Assembly: GCA_900469625.1 (NCBI GenBank)
Contig: UBXV01000002.1
Location: forward strand, 277,734-341,733
Direction of reading: 5' to 3'
Source: Hyphomicrobiales bacterium
GTDB taxonomy: Bacteria > Pseudomonadota > Alphaproteobacteria > Rhizobiales > Rhizobiaceae
DNA: 64,000 nt
The position numbers were made by a program, and so were the translations under genes. The notes under the pieces were generated by a model. The model was not told the DNA's origin, ran no database searches, and worked only from the letters and a program-made list of their open reading frames with translations. Positions 28,567 through 37,708 of this stretch are shown here, in pieces (position 1 is the stretch's first letter; each line of letters opens with the position of its first letter).

Positions 28567-29379
28567 GTGCAGTTTGCCCGCATCAACGACATCACCATCC
28601 ATTATCAGGTCATCGGCGCCACGGCCGAGCGGCCGGTGCTGGTCTTTGCCAATTCACTCGGCACCGATTTCCGGATCTGGCGGGATGTCATTGTGCGTCT
28701 GGCGGGCGACTACGCAATCGTTCTCTACGACAAGCGCGGCCATGGTCTCTCCGATATCGGCCCGTTGCCTTATTCGATCGAAGACCACGCCAATGACTTG
28801 GCCGGGCTGCTCGACATGCTCGCCGTCAGCCGGGCGATCGTCTGCGGCCTTTCCGTTGGTGGGCTGATCGCCCAGTCGCTCTATCAACAGCGGCCGGATC
28901 TCGTGCGCGCCTTGGTTCTCTGCGACACGGCGCACAAGATCGGCACGCCGGAACTCTGGGCGCAGCGTATAGCCGCGATCGAAACGAACGGCATCGAGGC
29001 GATCGCCGATGGTATCTTGGAGCGTTGGTTCACACCGGCCTTTAGACGGCCGGAAAATGCGGCATTGGTCGGTTATCGCAATATGCTGATCCGCCAGTCG
29101 GCGACGGGCTATGCCGCGACCTGCGGCGCGATCCGCGACGCCGACTACACCGAGGCGGCAAAGCGTATCGCCGTGCCGGTTCTTTGCGTCGTCGGCGATC
29201 ACGACGGTTCGACCCCTCCGGACGTGGTGCTTGCCACCGCACGCCTGATCCCGGGTGCCCGCTACGAAGTCATCCGCGACGCCGGCCATATTCCCTGCGT
29301 CGAAAAGCCGGAGGAACTGACCGCGATGCTGCGCGCCTTTTTCGAAATTGTAACGCATGGAGACAAAAGCCATGAGTGA
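28567..29379 (+). CDS. pcaD: 3-oxoadipate enol-lactonase
   Basis: A 270-residue alpha/beta hydrolase that opens 3-oxoadipate enol-lactone. GTG start, eight bases after AGAGGAG. The nucleophile Ser is about residue 96 in CGLSVGG; the acid is in VGDHDGSTPP and the His in RDAGHIPCVEKPEE near the C-terminus. First gene of pcaDCHGB; its end overlaps the start of pcaC by eight bases. Confidence 0.95.
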   Translation: MQFARINDITIHYQVIGATAERPVLVFANSLGTDFRIWRDVIVRLAGDYAIVLYDKRGHGLSDIGPLPYSIEDHANDLAGLLDMLAVSRAIVCGLSVGGLIAQSLYQQRPDLVRALVLCDTAHKIGTPELWAQRIAAIETNGIEAIADGILERWFTPAFRRPENAALVGYRNMLIRQSATGYAATCGAIRDADYTEAAKRIAVPVLCVVGDHDGSTPPDVVLATARLIPGARYEVIRDAGHIPCVEKPEELTAMLRAFFEIVTHGDKSHE

Positions 29380-29776
29380 AGCCTTTACGCCCTCCGACCG
29401 CCATCGCCAGGGCATGGCGACGCGGCGAGCCGTTCTTGGCGACACCCACGTGGATCGGGCCCAGTCGACGTCCACCGACTTCGATCGCCCGTTCCAGGAT
29501 CTGATCACCGAGGCGGCGTGGGGGCATGTGTGGTCGCGTCCGACCTGGACGAAGCGGGAGCGTTCGATCGTGACGATCGCGCTCCTGGCGGCCCTTGGGC
29601 AGGATGAAGAGGTGGCGATGCATGTGCGCGCCACCGCCAACACCGGCGCCACCCGTGACGACATCTGCGAGGCGTTGCTGCACGTGGCGATCTATGCCGG
29701 GGTTCCCGCCGCCAACCACGCGATCAAGATCGTCAAACAGGTCTTTGCGGAAATGGACGCGGGTAAGGCGGCCTGA
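29372..29776 (+). CDS. pcaC: 4-carboxymuconolactone decarboxylase
   Basis: A 134-residue all-helical decarboxylase of the AhpD/CMD superfamily, making 3-oxoadipate enol-lactone. The ATG at 29372 follows GGAGAC; an in-frame ATG at 29357 would add five residues. Motifs: TWTKRERSIVTIALLAALGQ and MHVRATANTGATRDDICEAL, typical of CMD with the catalytic Glu/His region. Not fused to pcaD, unlike in some actinobacteria. Confidence 0.94.
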   Translation: MSEAFTPSDRHRQGMATRRAVLGDTHVDRAQSTSTDFDRPFQDLITEAAWGHVWSRPTWTKRERSIVTIALLAALGQDEEVAMHVRATANTGATRDDICEALLHVAIYAGVPAANHAIKIVKQVFAEMDAGKAA

Positions 29777-29788
29777 CGGGAGAACGAG

Positions 29789-30538
29789 ATGTCCGATAGA
29801 GCGAACCGCAAGCCCGAGACCGGCGCCTTCTTCCCGCGCGACAGAAACTGGCATGCGCCGGCATTGACGCCCGGCTACAAGACCTCGGTGCTGCGCTCGC
29901 CGCAGAAGGCGCTTCTGTCGCTCGACGGCACGATCTCCGAGATCACCGGCCCGGTCTTCGGCCATTCGATGCTCGGCGAACGCGACAATGATCTCATCCA
30001 TAATTTCGCAAAGCCTGGCGAAAGCGCGATCGGCGAGCGCATCATCGTCCATGGCCGGGTGCTCGACGAACGCCGCCGTCCGGTTCCCGGCGCTCTTCTC
30101 GAATTCTGGCAGGCGAATGCCGGCGGACGCTACCGCCACAAGAAGGAAAGCTATCTGGCAGCGCTCGATCCGAATTTCGGCGGTTGCGGTCGCACCATCA
30201 CCGACGAGGACGGCTTCTATTCCTTGCGCACCATCAAGCCCGGCCCCTATCCCTGGCCGAACGGCGTCAACGACTGGCGCCCGGCCCACATCCATTTTTC
30301 GATCTTCGGCCACGGCTTTGCGCAGCGGCTGATCACGCAGATGTATTTCGAGGGCGATCCGATGATCTGGAAGTGTCCGATCGTCAATACCATCGCCGAT
30401 CGCCGTGCGATCGAGCAGCTGATCGCACCGCTCGACTGGGCCAACACCATCCCGATGGATGCGAGAGCCTACAAGTTCGACATCGTCTTGCGCGGACGGC
30501 GCTCGACGCTGTTTGAAAACCGCATGGAGGGCAACTGA
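29789..30538 (+). CDS. pcaH: Protocatechuate 3,4-dioxygenase, beta subunit
   Basis: A 249-residue intradiol dioxygenase subunit carrying the catalytic Fe(III). Iron ligands expected by homology are the Tyr of GRYRHKK, a Tyr in PGPYPWPNG, and two His in [12 protein letters not shown]; all are present. With PcaG it cleaves protocatechuate between C3 and C4 to 3-carboxy-cis,cis-muconate. Its stop codon overlaps the pcaG start (TGATG). Confidence 0.96.
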   Translation: MSDRANRKPETGAFFPRDRNWHAPALTPGYKTSVLRSPQKALLSLDGTISEITGPVFGHSMLGERDNDLIHNFAKPGESAIGERIIVHGRVLDERRRPVPGALLEFWQANAGGRYRHKKESYLAALDPNFGGCGRTITDEDGFYSLRTIKPGPYPWPNGVNDWRPAHIHFSIFGHGFAQRLITQMYFEGDPMIWKCPIVNTIADRRAIEQLIAPLDWANTIPMDARAYKFDIVLRGRRSTLFENRMEGN

Positions 30539-31152
30539 TGGTCCAGGCGCTCGACCACCTCAAGGAAACGGCGTCGCAGACCGCCGGTCCCTACGTCCAT
30601 ATCGGCCTGACGCCGAATTTCTGTGGCATCGGCGGTGTCTACGACGCGGACCTGGGGACAGTGATGGTCGGTGAAAAGACCCTTGGCCAACGCATTACGG
30701 TCAGCGGCAGGGTGCTCGATGGCACGGGCACGCCGCTCAAGGACGCCCTGGTGGAAATCTGGCAGGCGGATGCCGCGGGGCTCTACAACTCGCCCTCGGA
30801 GATGCGCGGGTCTGCCGATCCGGCATTCTTGGGCTGGGGGCGGTGTCCGACCGGCGCCGAGGACGGCGTCTTCCGGTTCGAAACCATCAAGCCTGGCAAG
30901 GTGCCCTTCAAGGACGGGCGACCGATGGCGCCGCACATCACGTTCTGGATCGTTGCGCGCGGCATCAATGTCGGCCTCCACACCCGGATGTACTTTCCCG
31001 ACGAAGTGGAGGCGAATGCCGCGGACCCCCTGCTTTTGCGGGTCGAACATCGCGATCGCGTCGCCACGCTTGTCGCAACCGGCAGCGCCCCTAATTATAT
31101 CTTCGACATTCACCTGCAGGGTGAGAAGGAAACGGTCTTCCTCGACATCTGA
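30538..31152 (+). CDS. pcaG: Protocatechuate 3,4-dioxygenase, alpha subunit
   Basis: A 204-residue subunit similar in fold to PcaH but without the full iron ligand set, as usual for alpha subunits (APHITFWIVARGIN replaces the HIH segment). QTAGPYVHIGLTPN at the N-terminus and DALVEIWQADAAGLYNSP are typical. Translationally coupled to pcaH by a one-base overlap. Confidence 0.95.
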   Translation: MVQALDHLKETASQTAGPYVHIGLTPNFCGIGGVYDADLGTVMVGEKTLGQRITVSGRVLDGTGTPLKDALVEIWQADAAGLYNSPSEMRGSADPAFLGWGRCPTGAEDGVFRFETIKPGKVPFKDGRPMAPHITFWIVARGINVGLHTRMYFPDEVEANAADPLLLRVEHRDRVATLVATGSAPNYIFDIHLQGEKETVFLDI

Positions 31153-31269
31153 AACCGGAATGTCATGGCTGCGGACGGTCTGTTGCGTTTCGGTGCGTAG
31201 ACGTCGGAAGCCGGACTGTGGCACTGCGTTGAAGTGTGAGCCTCGCTCGAGGCAACCATCGGGGGGACA

Positions 31270-32325
31270 ATGACCTATTCCGCTTTCGACCATCCCTATC
31301 TCTCCGGTCTTCTGGGTGACGAGGCGGTGGCTGCCGAGTTTTCGACAGCCGCCGATATTCACGCCATGCTCGCCTTCGAGGCGGCGCTGGCGCGTGCCGA
31401 GGCGATCCACGGCATCATTCCGGCAAGTGCCGCCGACCGCATCACCGAGGCCTGTCGCGGCTTTTCCCCCGATGTCGCAGCACTCCGGCGGGCGATGGCG
31501 CTCGACGGTGTGGTCGTTCCCGAACTGGTGCGGCAGTTGCGCGTGGCCGTTGGTGGCGAAGCGGCAGCGCACGTCCATTTCGGCGCGACCAGCCAGGATG
31601 TGATCGACACCAGCTTGATGCTGCGCATGAAGGCCGTTGCCGAGCTCTTCGCCACTCGCCTGGGCGACGTCGTCTCGGCGCTGGAAGAGTGCGACGACCA
31701 ATGGGGCGAGCAGGCCCTGATGGGGCGCACGCGCATGCAGGCGGCGATCCCGATCATCGTTTCGGATCGCCTGCGCACCTGGATCGAACCGCTGCTCGAC
31801 CATAAGGACAGGCTCGAGGCGATGGATCGCGATCTCTTCGCAGTTCAGTTCGGCGGCGCGGCCGGCACGCTCGACAGGCTGCAGGGCCGGGCGGACGATG
31901 TGCGCGCGACGTTGGCCGAGGAACTGTCGCTTGCGGATTTTCCGCAATGGCACAGCCAGCGTTCGGAGGTCGCCGATTTCGCCAATGCCCTGTCGCTGGT
32001 GACTGGAAGCCTCGGCAAGTTCGGGCAGGACGTGGCGCTGATGGCGCAGCAGGGTGGCGAAATCGAGCTTGCGGGCGGCGGCGGTTCGTCGGCGATGCCG
32101 CACAAGCAGAACCCGGTTGCAGCCGAGGTCCTGGTGGCGCTTGCGCGCTTCAACGCGACGCAGCTTTCCGGCATTCACCAGGCGCTGGTCCACGAACAGG
32201 AACGCTCCGGTGCCGCCTGGACGCTCGAATGGCTGATCATGCCGCAGATGGCAGGCGCAACGGCCGCTGCCCTTCGCCTTGCAGCCGAGCTTGCGGGCAA
32301 TATCCGGCGGCTCGGCTCCGCATGA
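31270..32325 (+). CDS. pcaB: 3-carboxy-cis,cis-muconate cycloisomerase
   Basis: A 351-residue member of the fumarase/aspartase superfamily that forms 4-carboxymuconolactone. The superfamily signature appears as GGGGSSAMPHKQNPVAAE near residues 272-288, and HVHFGATSQDVIDTS around residue 105. At 351 residues it is about 100 shorter than the 450-residue PcaB of Pseudomonas, but of the size seen in rhizobia, which lack the C-terminal domain. A 117-base gap follows pcaG without an evident terminator, so it is probably the last gene of the operon. The start follows GGGGGGA. Confidence 0.93.
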   Translation: MTYSAFDHPYLSGLLGDEAVAAEFSTAADIHAMLAFEAALARAEAIHGIIPASAADRITEACRGFSPDVAALRRAMALDGVVVPELVRQLRVAVGGEAAAHVHFGATSQDVIDTSLMLRMKAVAELFATRLGDVVSALEECDDQWGEQALMGRTRMQAAIPIIVSDRLRTWIEPLLDHKDRLEAMDRDLFAVQFGGAAGTLDRLQGRADDVRATLAEELSLADFPQWHSQRSEVADFANALSLVTGSLGKFGQDVALMAQQGGEIELAGGGGSSAMPHKQNPVAAEVLVALARFNATQLSGIHQALVHEQERSGAAWTLEWLIMPQMAGATAAALRLAAELAGNIRRLGSA

Positions 32326-32329
32326 GCGT

Positions 32330-32671
32330 TCAAGTCTCGGGCTCGCTCCTGTTGGCCGCGGTGCATTGCCTGTCCAGGCGCTTCAGAAAAACCGTGATTT
32401 CACGGGCCACCTGCAGGTCGCCCTTCTTTTCGGCGACGGCGCGGCCCTCGGTCCAGGTGCGCCGGGCCTCTTCGATGCGGTTCAGCTTCAGCATGGCCGC
32501 TCCACGGAGCTTCCAGGCTGCCGAATAGGTCGGATCGAATTCGATCGCCCGCTGGAAATGCAAGATTGCGGTTTCGCCATCCCCTTCCTGCAGGCAGATG
32601 CTGCCAAGGGTGAACCGCAAGAGCGCGTCGTCGCGGCCGTCCTGCAGAAGTTTTTCAAGCACCAGTCGCAT
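32330..32671 (-). CDS. Small TPR-repeat protein
   Basis: A 113-residue protein. Residues about 15-85 contain two tetratricopeptide repeats (ALLRFTLGSICLQEGDGETAILHFQRA split over the first, then YSAAWKLRGAAMLKLNRIEEA). No signal peptide. The ATG at 32671 is chosen because the longer frame is Arg-rich and overlaps the flavin reductase gene. Convergent with pcaB, separated by four bases. TPR proteins mediate protein contacts; partner unknown. Confidence 0.75.
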   Translation of the reverse strand: MRLVLEKLLQDGRDDALLRFTLGSICLQEGDGETAILHFQRAIEFDPTYSAAWKLRGAAMLKLNRIEEARRTWTEGRAVAEKKGDLQVAREITVFLKRLDRQCTAANRSEPET

Positions 32672-32702
32672 GGTCGTTCCCGAATGGATGTTCGCGCGCG
32701 GC

Positions 32703-33293
32703 TCAGATCGTCGGGCAGGCGGCGCCCGATGGCAATGGCCGCCCGCCCGATGGCGTGGCGAAGCCTGTCGATCTTTCGAGCGCCTGATACTGGCGCTCGC
32801 TCCACAGAAGCGGCTCGGCAAAATCCAGGGTTTCCGTCGCGATGATGGTTCCGACGAAGAGCCTGTGGTCGCCGACAAGCACGGATGCGCTCAACATGCA
32901 GTCGAGCCCGGCGGTCGCGCCGATGAGGCGCGGGCGGCCGGAGGGCCAGTCCGCCCAGACCCCGACGAGATAGCGGTTGGCGGCCGAGACCCGGCCGGCA
33001 AAGGCGTCGGCGACCAGTTCCTGCCCTTGGGCGAGCATGGCGAGCGAAAAGCCTTGCCGGCTCGAGATGGCGTCGGCCAGGGCGCTATCGGCCTTGATCG
33101 AGACGACGATCGACGGCGGGTTTGCCGAGAGCGAAAAGACGGCCATGGCCGTGCGCCCCAGGCATTCCGAGCCGCTGCCGGAGCTGACGACGCAGACCGT
33201 CGTGGCCAACCGTGCCATCGTGTCGGCAAACTGCGGCCGGGTGACAGCGCGTTCGGCGTGGGCTGCAATGTCGACGGAGACGATCTGGGTCAT
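32703..33293 (-). CDS. Flavin reductase domain protein (HpaC/NtaB-like)
   Basis: A 196-residue FMN-binding split-barrel flavin reductase. Typical segments are FADTMARLATTVCVVSS near the N-terminus, GRTAMAVFSLSANPPSIVVSI and RQGFSLAMLAQGQELVADAFAG (as parts). Such enzymes supply reduced flavin to two-component monooxygenases. No oxygenase component lies beside it; sodB is the upstream neighbour on the same strand, with a hairpin between, so it may be transcribed separately. Confidence 0.85.
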   Translation of the reverse strand: MTQIVSVDIAAHAERAVTRPQFADTMARLATTVCVVSSGSGSECLGRTAMAVFSLSANPPSIVVSIKADSALADAISSRQGFSLAMLAQGQELVADAFAGRVSAANRYLVGVWADWPSGRPRLIGATAGLDCMLSASVLVGDHRLFVGTIIATETLDFAEPLLWSERQYQALERSTGFATPSGGRPLPSGAACPTI

Positions 33294-33320
33294 GGGGCAC
33301 AATCCGGCTTGGGTATGGAT

Positions 33321-33344
33321 GTGGCGCCGCCGAGGCGGCGCCAC
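33321..33344 (-). terminator. Terminator-like hairpin after sodB
   Basis: Perfect 11-bp arms GTGGCGCCGCC and GGCGGCGCCAC with a nominal 2-base loop, 11 bases after the sodB stop on the minus strand. No T-run. Confidence 0.5.
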
Positions 33345-33355
33345 GGCAGGCTGGC

Positions 33356-33964
33356 TCAGGCAGCGTTGAGCGCGGCCTCGGCGAACTCGTAGTTGGCAAG
33401 CCGGTCGAGGAAGTTGCTGACATAGTCGGGGCGGCGGTTGCGGAAGTCGATGTAGTAGCTGTGCTCCCAGACATCGAGGCCGAGCAGCGCCTTGCCCTCG
33501 TTGGTGGCGATCGGGTTCGAGCCGTTGGCGGTCTTCGTCACCTTGAGCTTGCCGCCGGCATCAAGGACGAGCCATGCCCAGCCGGAACCGAACTGGCTGG
33601 TGGCCGCCGCCTTGAACGCGTCCTTGAAGGCCGCGACGCTGCCGAAATCTTCGGTGAGCTTCTTTTCCAGGCTGTCGGGAATGCGACCGCCCTTGGGTGA
33701 TAGATTGTTCCAGAACAGGATGTGGTTCCAGTGCTGGCCGGCATTGTTGAAGACCGGTGCCAGTTCGGGCTTGCCGTTGACGTGGCGAATGATGTCTTCA
33801 AGCGAAAGGCCGGCAAGCGCCGGATCCTTGTCGACGAAGCCGTTGAGCGCGGTCACATAGGCCTGATGATGCTTGCCGTGGTGGAATTCTAGCGTCTCGG
33901 CGCTCATGCCGGCGTCGGCCAGCGCACCGATGGAAAAGGGAAGGGAGGGAAGTTCGAAAGCCAT
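33356..33964 (-). CDS. sodB: Superoxide dismutase, Fe/Mn family
   Basis: A 202-residue Fe/Mn superoxide dismutase. Metal ligands are His in LEFHHGKHH (about residue 27), His in NAGQHWNHILFWNN, and Asp and His in LDVWEHSYYID. The start is the ATG at 33964, giving MAFELPSLPF as in other family members. No signal peptide, so cytoplasmic. Divergent from a Cys4 winged-helix regulator with a shared palindromic promoter. Fe versus Mn use cannot be decided by eye; sodB is used in the broad sense. Confidence 0.93.
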   Translation of the reverse strand: MAFELPSLPFSIGALADAGMSAETLEFHHGKHHQAYVTALNGFVDKDPALAGLSLEDIIRHVNGKPELAPVFNNAGQHWNHILFWNNLSPKGGRIPDSLEKKLTEDFGSVAAFKDAFKAAATSQFGSGWAWLVLDAGGKLKVTKTANGSNPIATNEGKALLGLDVWEHSYYIDFRNRRPDYVSNFLDRLANYEFAEAALNAA

Positions 33965-34029
33965 GGGTGAAATCCTCATCAGCCGGATGCAACGCAGCTT
34001 GTGTCTTGTGCGGAAACCATCCGGCGTGT

Positions 34030-34055
34030 ATTTAACAAGACAATTCTTTGTAAAT
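34030..34055. promoter_or_regulatory. Operator candidate in the sodB/regulator divergent promoter
   Basis: ATTTAACAAG (34030-34039), six bases, then CTTTGTAAAT (34046-34055) is an imperfect inverted repeat (8 of 10). An exact complement of the left arm, CTTGTTAAAT, recurs at 34084-34093 inside the first codons of the regulator. AT-rich in a GC-rich setting and between divergent genes, so it probably binds the adjacent regulator. Confidence 0.55.
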
Positions 34056-34069
34056 CCCCGGACGATAAT

Positions 34070-34750
34070 ATGTCAAGCGATCACTTGTTAAATCCGGATC
34101 AGAGCCAGGGGCGTTCCCCCGCCGAACGTATTCTGCTGGCGCTGAAACTGCATGGGCCACAGACGGCCCCGGCGCTCGGCAAGCGCCTGTCGATATCGGG
34201 CGAGGCGGCTCGCCAGCAGCTGGTCAGGCTCGCGGAGGATGCGCTCGTCAACTCCTGGTCCGAGGCGCGTGGCGTCGGGCGCCCCTCGCAATATTGGGGG
34301 CTGACGGCATCGGGCCATGCGGAGTTTCCCGATACCCATGCGGAGCTGACCGTCCAACTGCTGCGCACGATCCGCCAGACGCTGGGGGAAGACGCGGTTG
34401 ATCGCATCATCGCCGCGCGCGAGGAGGAGACGCGAACCGGCTATCGTGCGGCACTTAACGGAGCTGCAAGCCTCAAGGAGAGGGTGGAAACGCTCGTGCG
34501 CCTGCGCACGGCCGAAGGTTACATGGCCGGTTTTGAGGAGGTCGCCGACGGCGCCTTTCTCTTCGTCGAGAACCATTGTCCGATCTGTGCCGCGGCCGCC
34601 AGCTGCCAGGGGTTTTGCCGGGCGGAGATCAATGTTTTCCGCGATATTCTGGGTTTGGATGTCACCGTCGAGCGGAGCGAGCATATTCTCGCCGGCGCTC
34701 GCCGCTGCGCCTATGTGATCACGCCGGCGCCAATCGCGGGTGCCGCCTGA
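34070..34750 (+). CDS. Winged-helix regulator with Cys4 iron-sulfur-type motif (SufR-like)
   Basis: A 226-residue transcription factor. Residues about 15-75 form a DeoR/ArsR-like winged helix (AERILLALKLHGPQTAPALGK, SGEAARQQLVRLAEDALV). The C-terminal part carries four Cys in the pattern C-x2-C-x5-C-x3-C at about residues 170, 173, 179 and 183 (CPICAAAASCQGFC), as in SufR-type [Fe-S]-sensing repressors. Start ATG 34070, as the longer frame extends into the sodB promoter. The divergent position suggests control of sodB in response to oxidative or iron-sulfur stress; this is inferred from family and context. Confidence 0.82.
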   Translation: MSSDHLLNPDQSQGRSPAERILLALKLHGPQTAPALGKRLSISGEAARQQLVRLAEDALVNSWSEARGVGRPSQYWGLTASGHAEFPDTHAELTVQLLRTIRQTLGEDAVDRIIAAREEETRTGYRAALNGAASLKERVETLVRLRTAEGYMAGFEEVADGAFLFVENHCPICAAAASCQGFCRAEINVFRDILGLDVTVERSEHILAGARRCAYVITPAPIAGAA

Positions 34751-34805
34751 CCGTCTGGACGTGGACCGGATGCGTCGCGCATCCGGTCCCGCCGGCCATA
34801 AGCTC

Positions 34806-35573
34806 TCAGCGCGCGCCCATGCGCAATGCACCGTCGAGACGGATGACCTCGCCGTTCAGCATCCGGTTCTCGCAGATATGCTGTACGAGGGCCGCAAATT
34901 CCTCCGGCTTGCCGAGGCGCTGCGGGAAGGGAACGCTCTTGCCGAGCGAATCCTGGACCTCCTGCGGCATGCCGGCCATCATCGGCGTTTCAAAAATGCC
35001 GGGCGCGATAGCGACGACCCGAATGCCGTGCCGTGCCAGTTCGCGTGCGATCGGCAAGGTCATGGCAACGACGCCGCCCTTGGAGGCGGAATAGGCGGCC
35101 TGTCCGATCTGGCCGTCGAAGGCGGCGACCGAGGCGGTGTTGACGATGACGCCACGCTCGCCGTCGTCGCCAGGCGCTTCCTTCTCCATCGCAGCCGCTG
35201 CCAGCCGGACCATGTTGAATGTGCCGATCAGATTGATACCGACCGCGCGGGCAAAACTCTCGAGGCGATGGGGCCCTTCACGACCGAGCACCTTTTCACC
35301 CGGTGCGATGCCGGCGCAATTGATCAGCCCGTGAAGATGGCCGAACTTGTCGACAGCGGCGGAAATAGCGGCTGCGCCGTCTGCCTCGCTGGTGACGTCC
35401 GTCTTGACGAAGAGAGCGTTGTGTCCAAGCGTCTCGGCCATCGCCCGCCCGGCGTCTTCGTTGATATCCGCGAGTACGACGCGCGCGCCCTTGCCATGCA
35501 AGAGGCGGGCAACGCCGGCGCCAAGGCCCGAACCGCCGCCGGTCACAATGAAGACTTTTCCGTCGATCTGCAT
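34806..35573 (-). CDS. SDR-family 3-hydroxyacyl-CoA dehydrogenase-like protein
   Basis: A 255-residue short-chain dehydrogenase close to HSD17B10/type-2 3-hydroxyacyl-CoA dehydrogenases. NAD-binding [10 protein letters not shown] is at residues 12-21, Asp of DINED suggests NAD preference, and NCAG is near residue 85. The catalytic triad is Ser in [14 protein letters not shown], then Tyr and Lys in AAYSASKGG. Start ATG 35573 follows GGGAGGAA. Stand-alone gene; probable role in oxidation of a short or branched 3-hydroxyacyl-CoA. Confidence 0.86.
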   Translation of the reverse strand: MQIDGKVFIVTGGGSGLGAGVARLLHGKGARVVLADINEDAGRAMAETLGHNALFVKTDVTSEADGAAAISAAVDKFGHLHGLINCAGIAPGEKVLGREGPHRLESFARAVGINLIGTFNMVRLAAAAMEKEAPGDDGERGVIVNTASVAAFDGQIGQAAYSASKGGVVAMTLPIARELARHGIRVVAIAPGIFETPMMAGMPQEVQDSLGKSVPFPQRLGKPEEFAALVQHICENRMLNGEVIRLDGALRMGAR

Positions 35574-35868
35574 TCCAAAATTCCTCCCATATCGATCTCC
35601 GCCACGCGCCAGCGCTTGCATGCCAAGGCAGCGAAGGTCACTCCCTCCGGCGTGACGCGCGACGTTAGCGTTTTTGCAAGCGCGCGGAAATCGCCCTCAG
35701 CGCTTTTAATGCTGCATTGCACCTGACGTACAACGTGTGCCTGGGCGCAGCTCATTTTCGACGCGCGCTGAACGTGCTGGTGAGGGGTGGTCAAAAGCCG
35801 GGCGATGGCTTAGAAGCGGCGCCGCATCCGGTCGCAGCCCACCCGGTCAAAACAAGGGATCCACATCT

Positions 35869-36579
35869 ATGAGAACTATCGTCATCTGCTCCGGCGGATT
35901 GGACTCCGTTTCGCTCGCCCACAGGATCGCGGCGGAACACGAACTCGTCGGCCTTCTGTCCTTCGATTACGGCCAACGCCACCGCAAGGAACTCGAATTC
36001 GCCGCCGCCTGTGGCCGGCGGCTCAACGTTCCGCATGAGGTCATCGATATCACCGGCGTCGGCCGGCACCTGACCGGATCGGCACTGACCGATGATGTCG
36101 AGGTGCCCGACGGCCACTATGCCGAGGAGACGATGAAGGCGACGGTCGTGCCGAACCGCAACGCCATCATGCTGGCGATCGCCTTCGGGCTCGCCTCGGC
36201 CCGCAAGGCAGAAGCGGTCGCCGTTGCCGTCCATGGCGGCGACCATTTCATCTATCCCGATTGCAGACCGGGCTTCATCGGCGCATTCCAGAAGATGCAG
36301 GACGAAGCGCTCGACGGCTATGGCAGCGTGCGCCTCTACGCCCCCTATGTCGAGGTGCCGAAGGCCGCGATCGTCACGGATGGCGCAAGGCACGGCACGC
36401 CCTTCGGCGAGACCTGGTCCTGCTACAGAGGCGGCGAGCGCCATTGCGGGCGCTGCGGCACCTGTGTCGAGCGACGCGAGGCCTTTCATCTCGCCGGCGT
36501 CGAGGATCCGACCGCCTATGCCGATCCGGACTTCTGGCGCGCGGCCACCAGCCGCTTCTCGGCAGAGGAGATCCGCTGA
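35869..36579 (+). CDS. queC: 7-cyano-7-deazaguanine (preQ0) synthase
   Basis: A 236-residue QueC. The ATP-PPase loop SGGLDSVSLA is at residues 8-17, and the zinc-binding Cys cluster is CYRGGERHCGRCGTCVERRE near residues 185-204. It converts 7-carboxy-7-deazaguanine, ammonia and ATP to preQ0 for queuosine synthesis. First gene of a queCDE operon: it overlaps queD by one base (TGATG). The start at 35869 gives the conserved MRTIVICSGGLDS. Confidence 0.95.
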   Translation: MRTIVICSGGLDSVSLAHRIAAEHELVGLLSFDYGQRHRKELEFAAACGRRLNVPHEVIDITGVGRHLTGSALTDDVEVPDGHYAEETMKATVVPNRNAIMLAIAFGLASARKAEAVAVAVHGGDHFIYPDCRPGFIGAFQKMQDEALDGYGSVRLYAPYVEVPKAAIVTDGARHGTPFGETWSCYRGGERHCGRCGTCVERREAFHLAGVEDPTAYADPDFWRAATSRFSAEEIR

Positions 36580-36935
36580 TGTACCGCATCACCAAGGAGT
36601 TTCATTTCTCCGCCTCGCACCAGTTGAGCCACCTGCCGGCCGATCACCAGTGCGCGCGGCTGCATGGCCATAACTACATCGTCGAGGTCGAGCTTGCTGC
36701 CGCCGATCTCGACGAAGACGGTTTCGTGCGGGACTATCACGATCTGACGCCGCTCAAGCGCTACATCGATGACAGTTTCGACCATCGTCACCTGAACGAC
36801 GTGCTCGGCCACGAACGGGTGACGTCGGAGTACCTGGCGAAGCATTTCTATGACTGGTGCAAGGCGCTGCTGCCGGAAACGTCGGCAGTGCGCGTCAGCG
36901 AGACGCCGAAGACCTGGGCGGAATACCGACCATGA
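36579..36935 (+). CDS. queD: 6-carboxy-5,6,7,8-tetrahydropterin synthase
   Basis: A 118-residue QueD/PTPS-family enzyme. Zinc-binding His are in FSASHQL and LHGHNY, with the catalytic Cys just before ([10 protein letters not shown]), and the later catalytic Asp-His pair in [11 protein letters not shown]. It forms 6-carboxytetrahydropterin from dihydroneopterin triphosphate. Overlaps queC by one base and queE by four (ATGA). Confidence 0.95.
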   Translation: MYRITKEFHFSASHQLSHLPADHQCARLHGHNYIVEVELAAADLDEDGFVRDYHDLTPLKRYIDDSFDHRHLNDVLGHERVTSEYLAKHFYDWCKALLPETSAVRVSETPKTWAEYRP

Positions 36936-37660
36936 CCGGCGCCGTAATCCGGGTTAGCGAGATCTTCGGCCCGACAATCCAGGGCGAGGGCGTGCTGATC
37001 GGCCAGCCGACGGTCTTCGTGCGCACAGGGGGCTGCGATTACCGCTGTTCCTGGTGCGATACGCTGCATGCGGTCGACAGCGAATACCGGGAAGAGTGGC
37101 GGCCGATGGCGGTGGACGATGTCTGGAGCGCCGTCGTGCGGCTCTCCAGCGGCGTGCCGCTCACCGTTTCGCTCTCCGGCGGCAATCCGGCCATTCAGCC
37201 GCTCGGCCCGCTGATCGCGCGTGGCCGTGGCGACGGTTATCGGTTTGCGCTCGAGACGCAGGGCAGCGTCGCCCGGGACTGGTTCGCCAATCTCGACACG
37301 CTGGTGCTCAGCCCGAAGCCGCCGTCGAGCGGCATGGAGACCGACTTCGCGAAACTGGTCGACTGTGTTGCCATGGCGGCAGGCCATCCGACGACGGTGC
37401 TGAAGATCGTCGTCTTCGACGACCGGGACTATGCCTATGCCCGCGACGTCGCCCGGCGGTATCCGTCGCTACCGGTTTACCTGCAGCCGGGAAACCACAC
37501 GCCGCCGCCGCCCGAGGACGACAGCGCCACCGTCGATATCGAAGGTGTGATGAACCGCATGCTTTGGCTGGTCGACAAGGTGACCGACGACAGATGGTTC
37601 GACGCGCGGGTGCTGCCGCAGCTGCATGTCTTGTTGTGGGGCAATCGCCGCGGCGTCTAG
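36932..37660 (+). CDS. queE: 7-carboxy-7-deazaguanine synthase (radical SAM)
   Basis: A 242-residue QueE. The radical-SAM cluster is C-x3-C-x2-C in [15 protein letters not shown] at about residues 34-41, preceded by the typical [21 protein letters not shown] (as parts). It converts 6-carboxytetrahydropterin to 7-carboxy-7-deazaguanine. Last gene of queCDE. QueF and Tgt are not in the window. Confidence 0.95.
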   Translation: MTGAVIRVSEIFGPTIQGEGVLIGQPTVFVRTGGCDYRCSWCDTLHAVDSEYREEWRPMAVDDVWSAVVRLSSGVPLTVSLSGGNPAIQPLGPLIARGRGDGYRFALETQGSVARDWFANLDTLVLSPKPPSSGMETDFAKLVDCVAMAAGHPTTVLKIVVFDDRDYAYARDVARRYPSLPVYLQPGNHTPPPPEDDSATVDIEGVMNRMLWLVDKVTDDRWFDARVLPQLHVLLWGNRRGV

Positions 37661-37708
37661 ACACGGCAGAAGCAGCCTGTCGTTCGCGCTGAGATGAGGG
37701 AGCGCGGT

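Noticed and set aside
35574..35868. PreQ1 riboswitch before queC
   Set aside because: No match to the short preQ1-I or preQ1-II consensus could be found by eye, so none is annotated.
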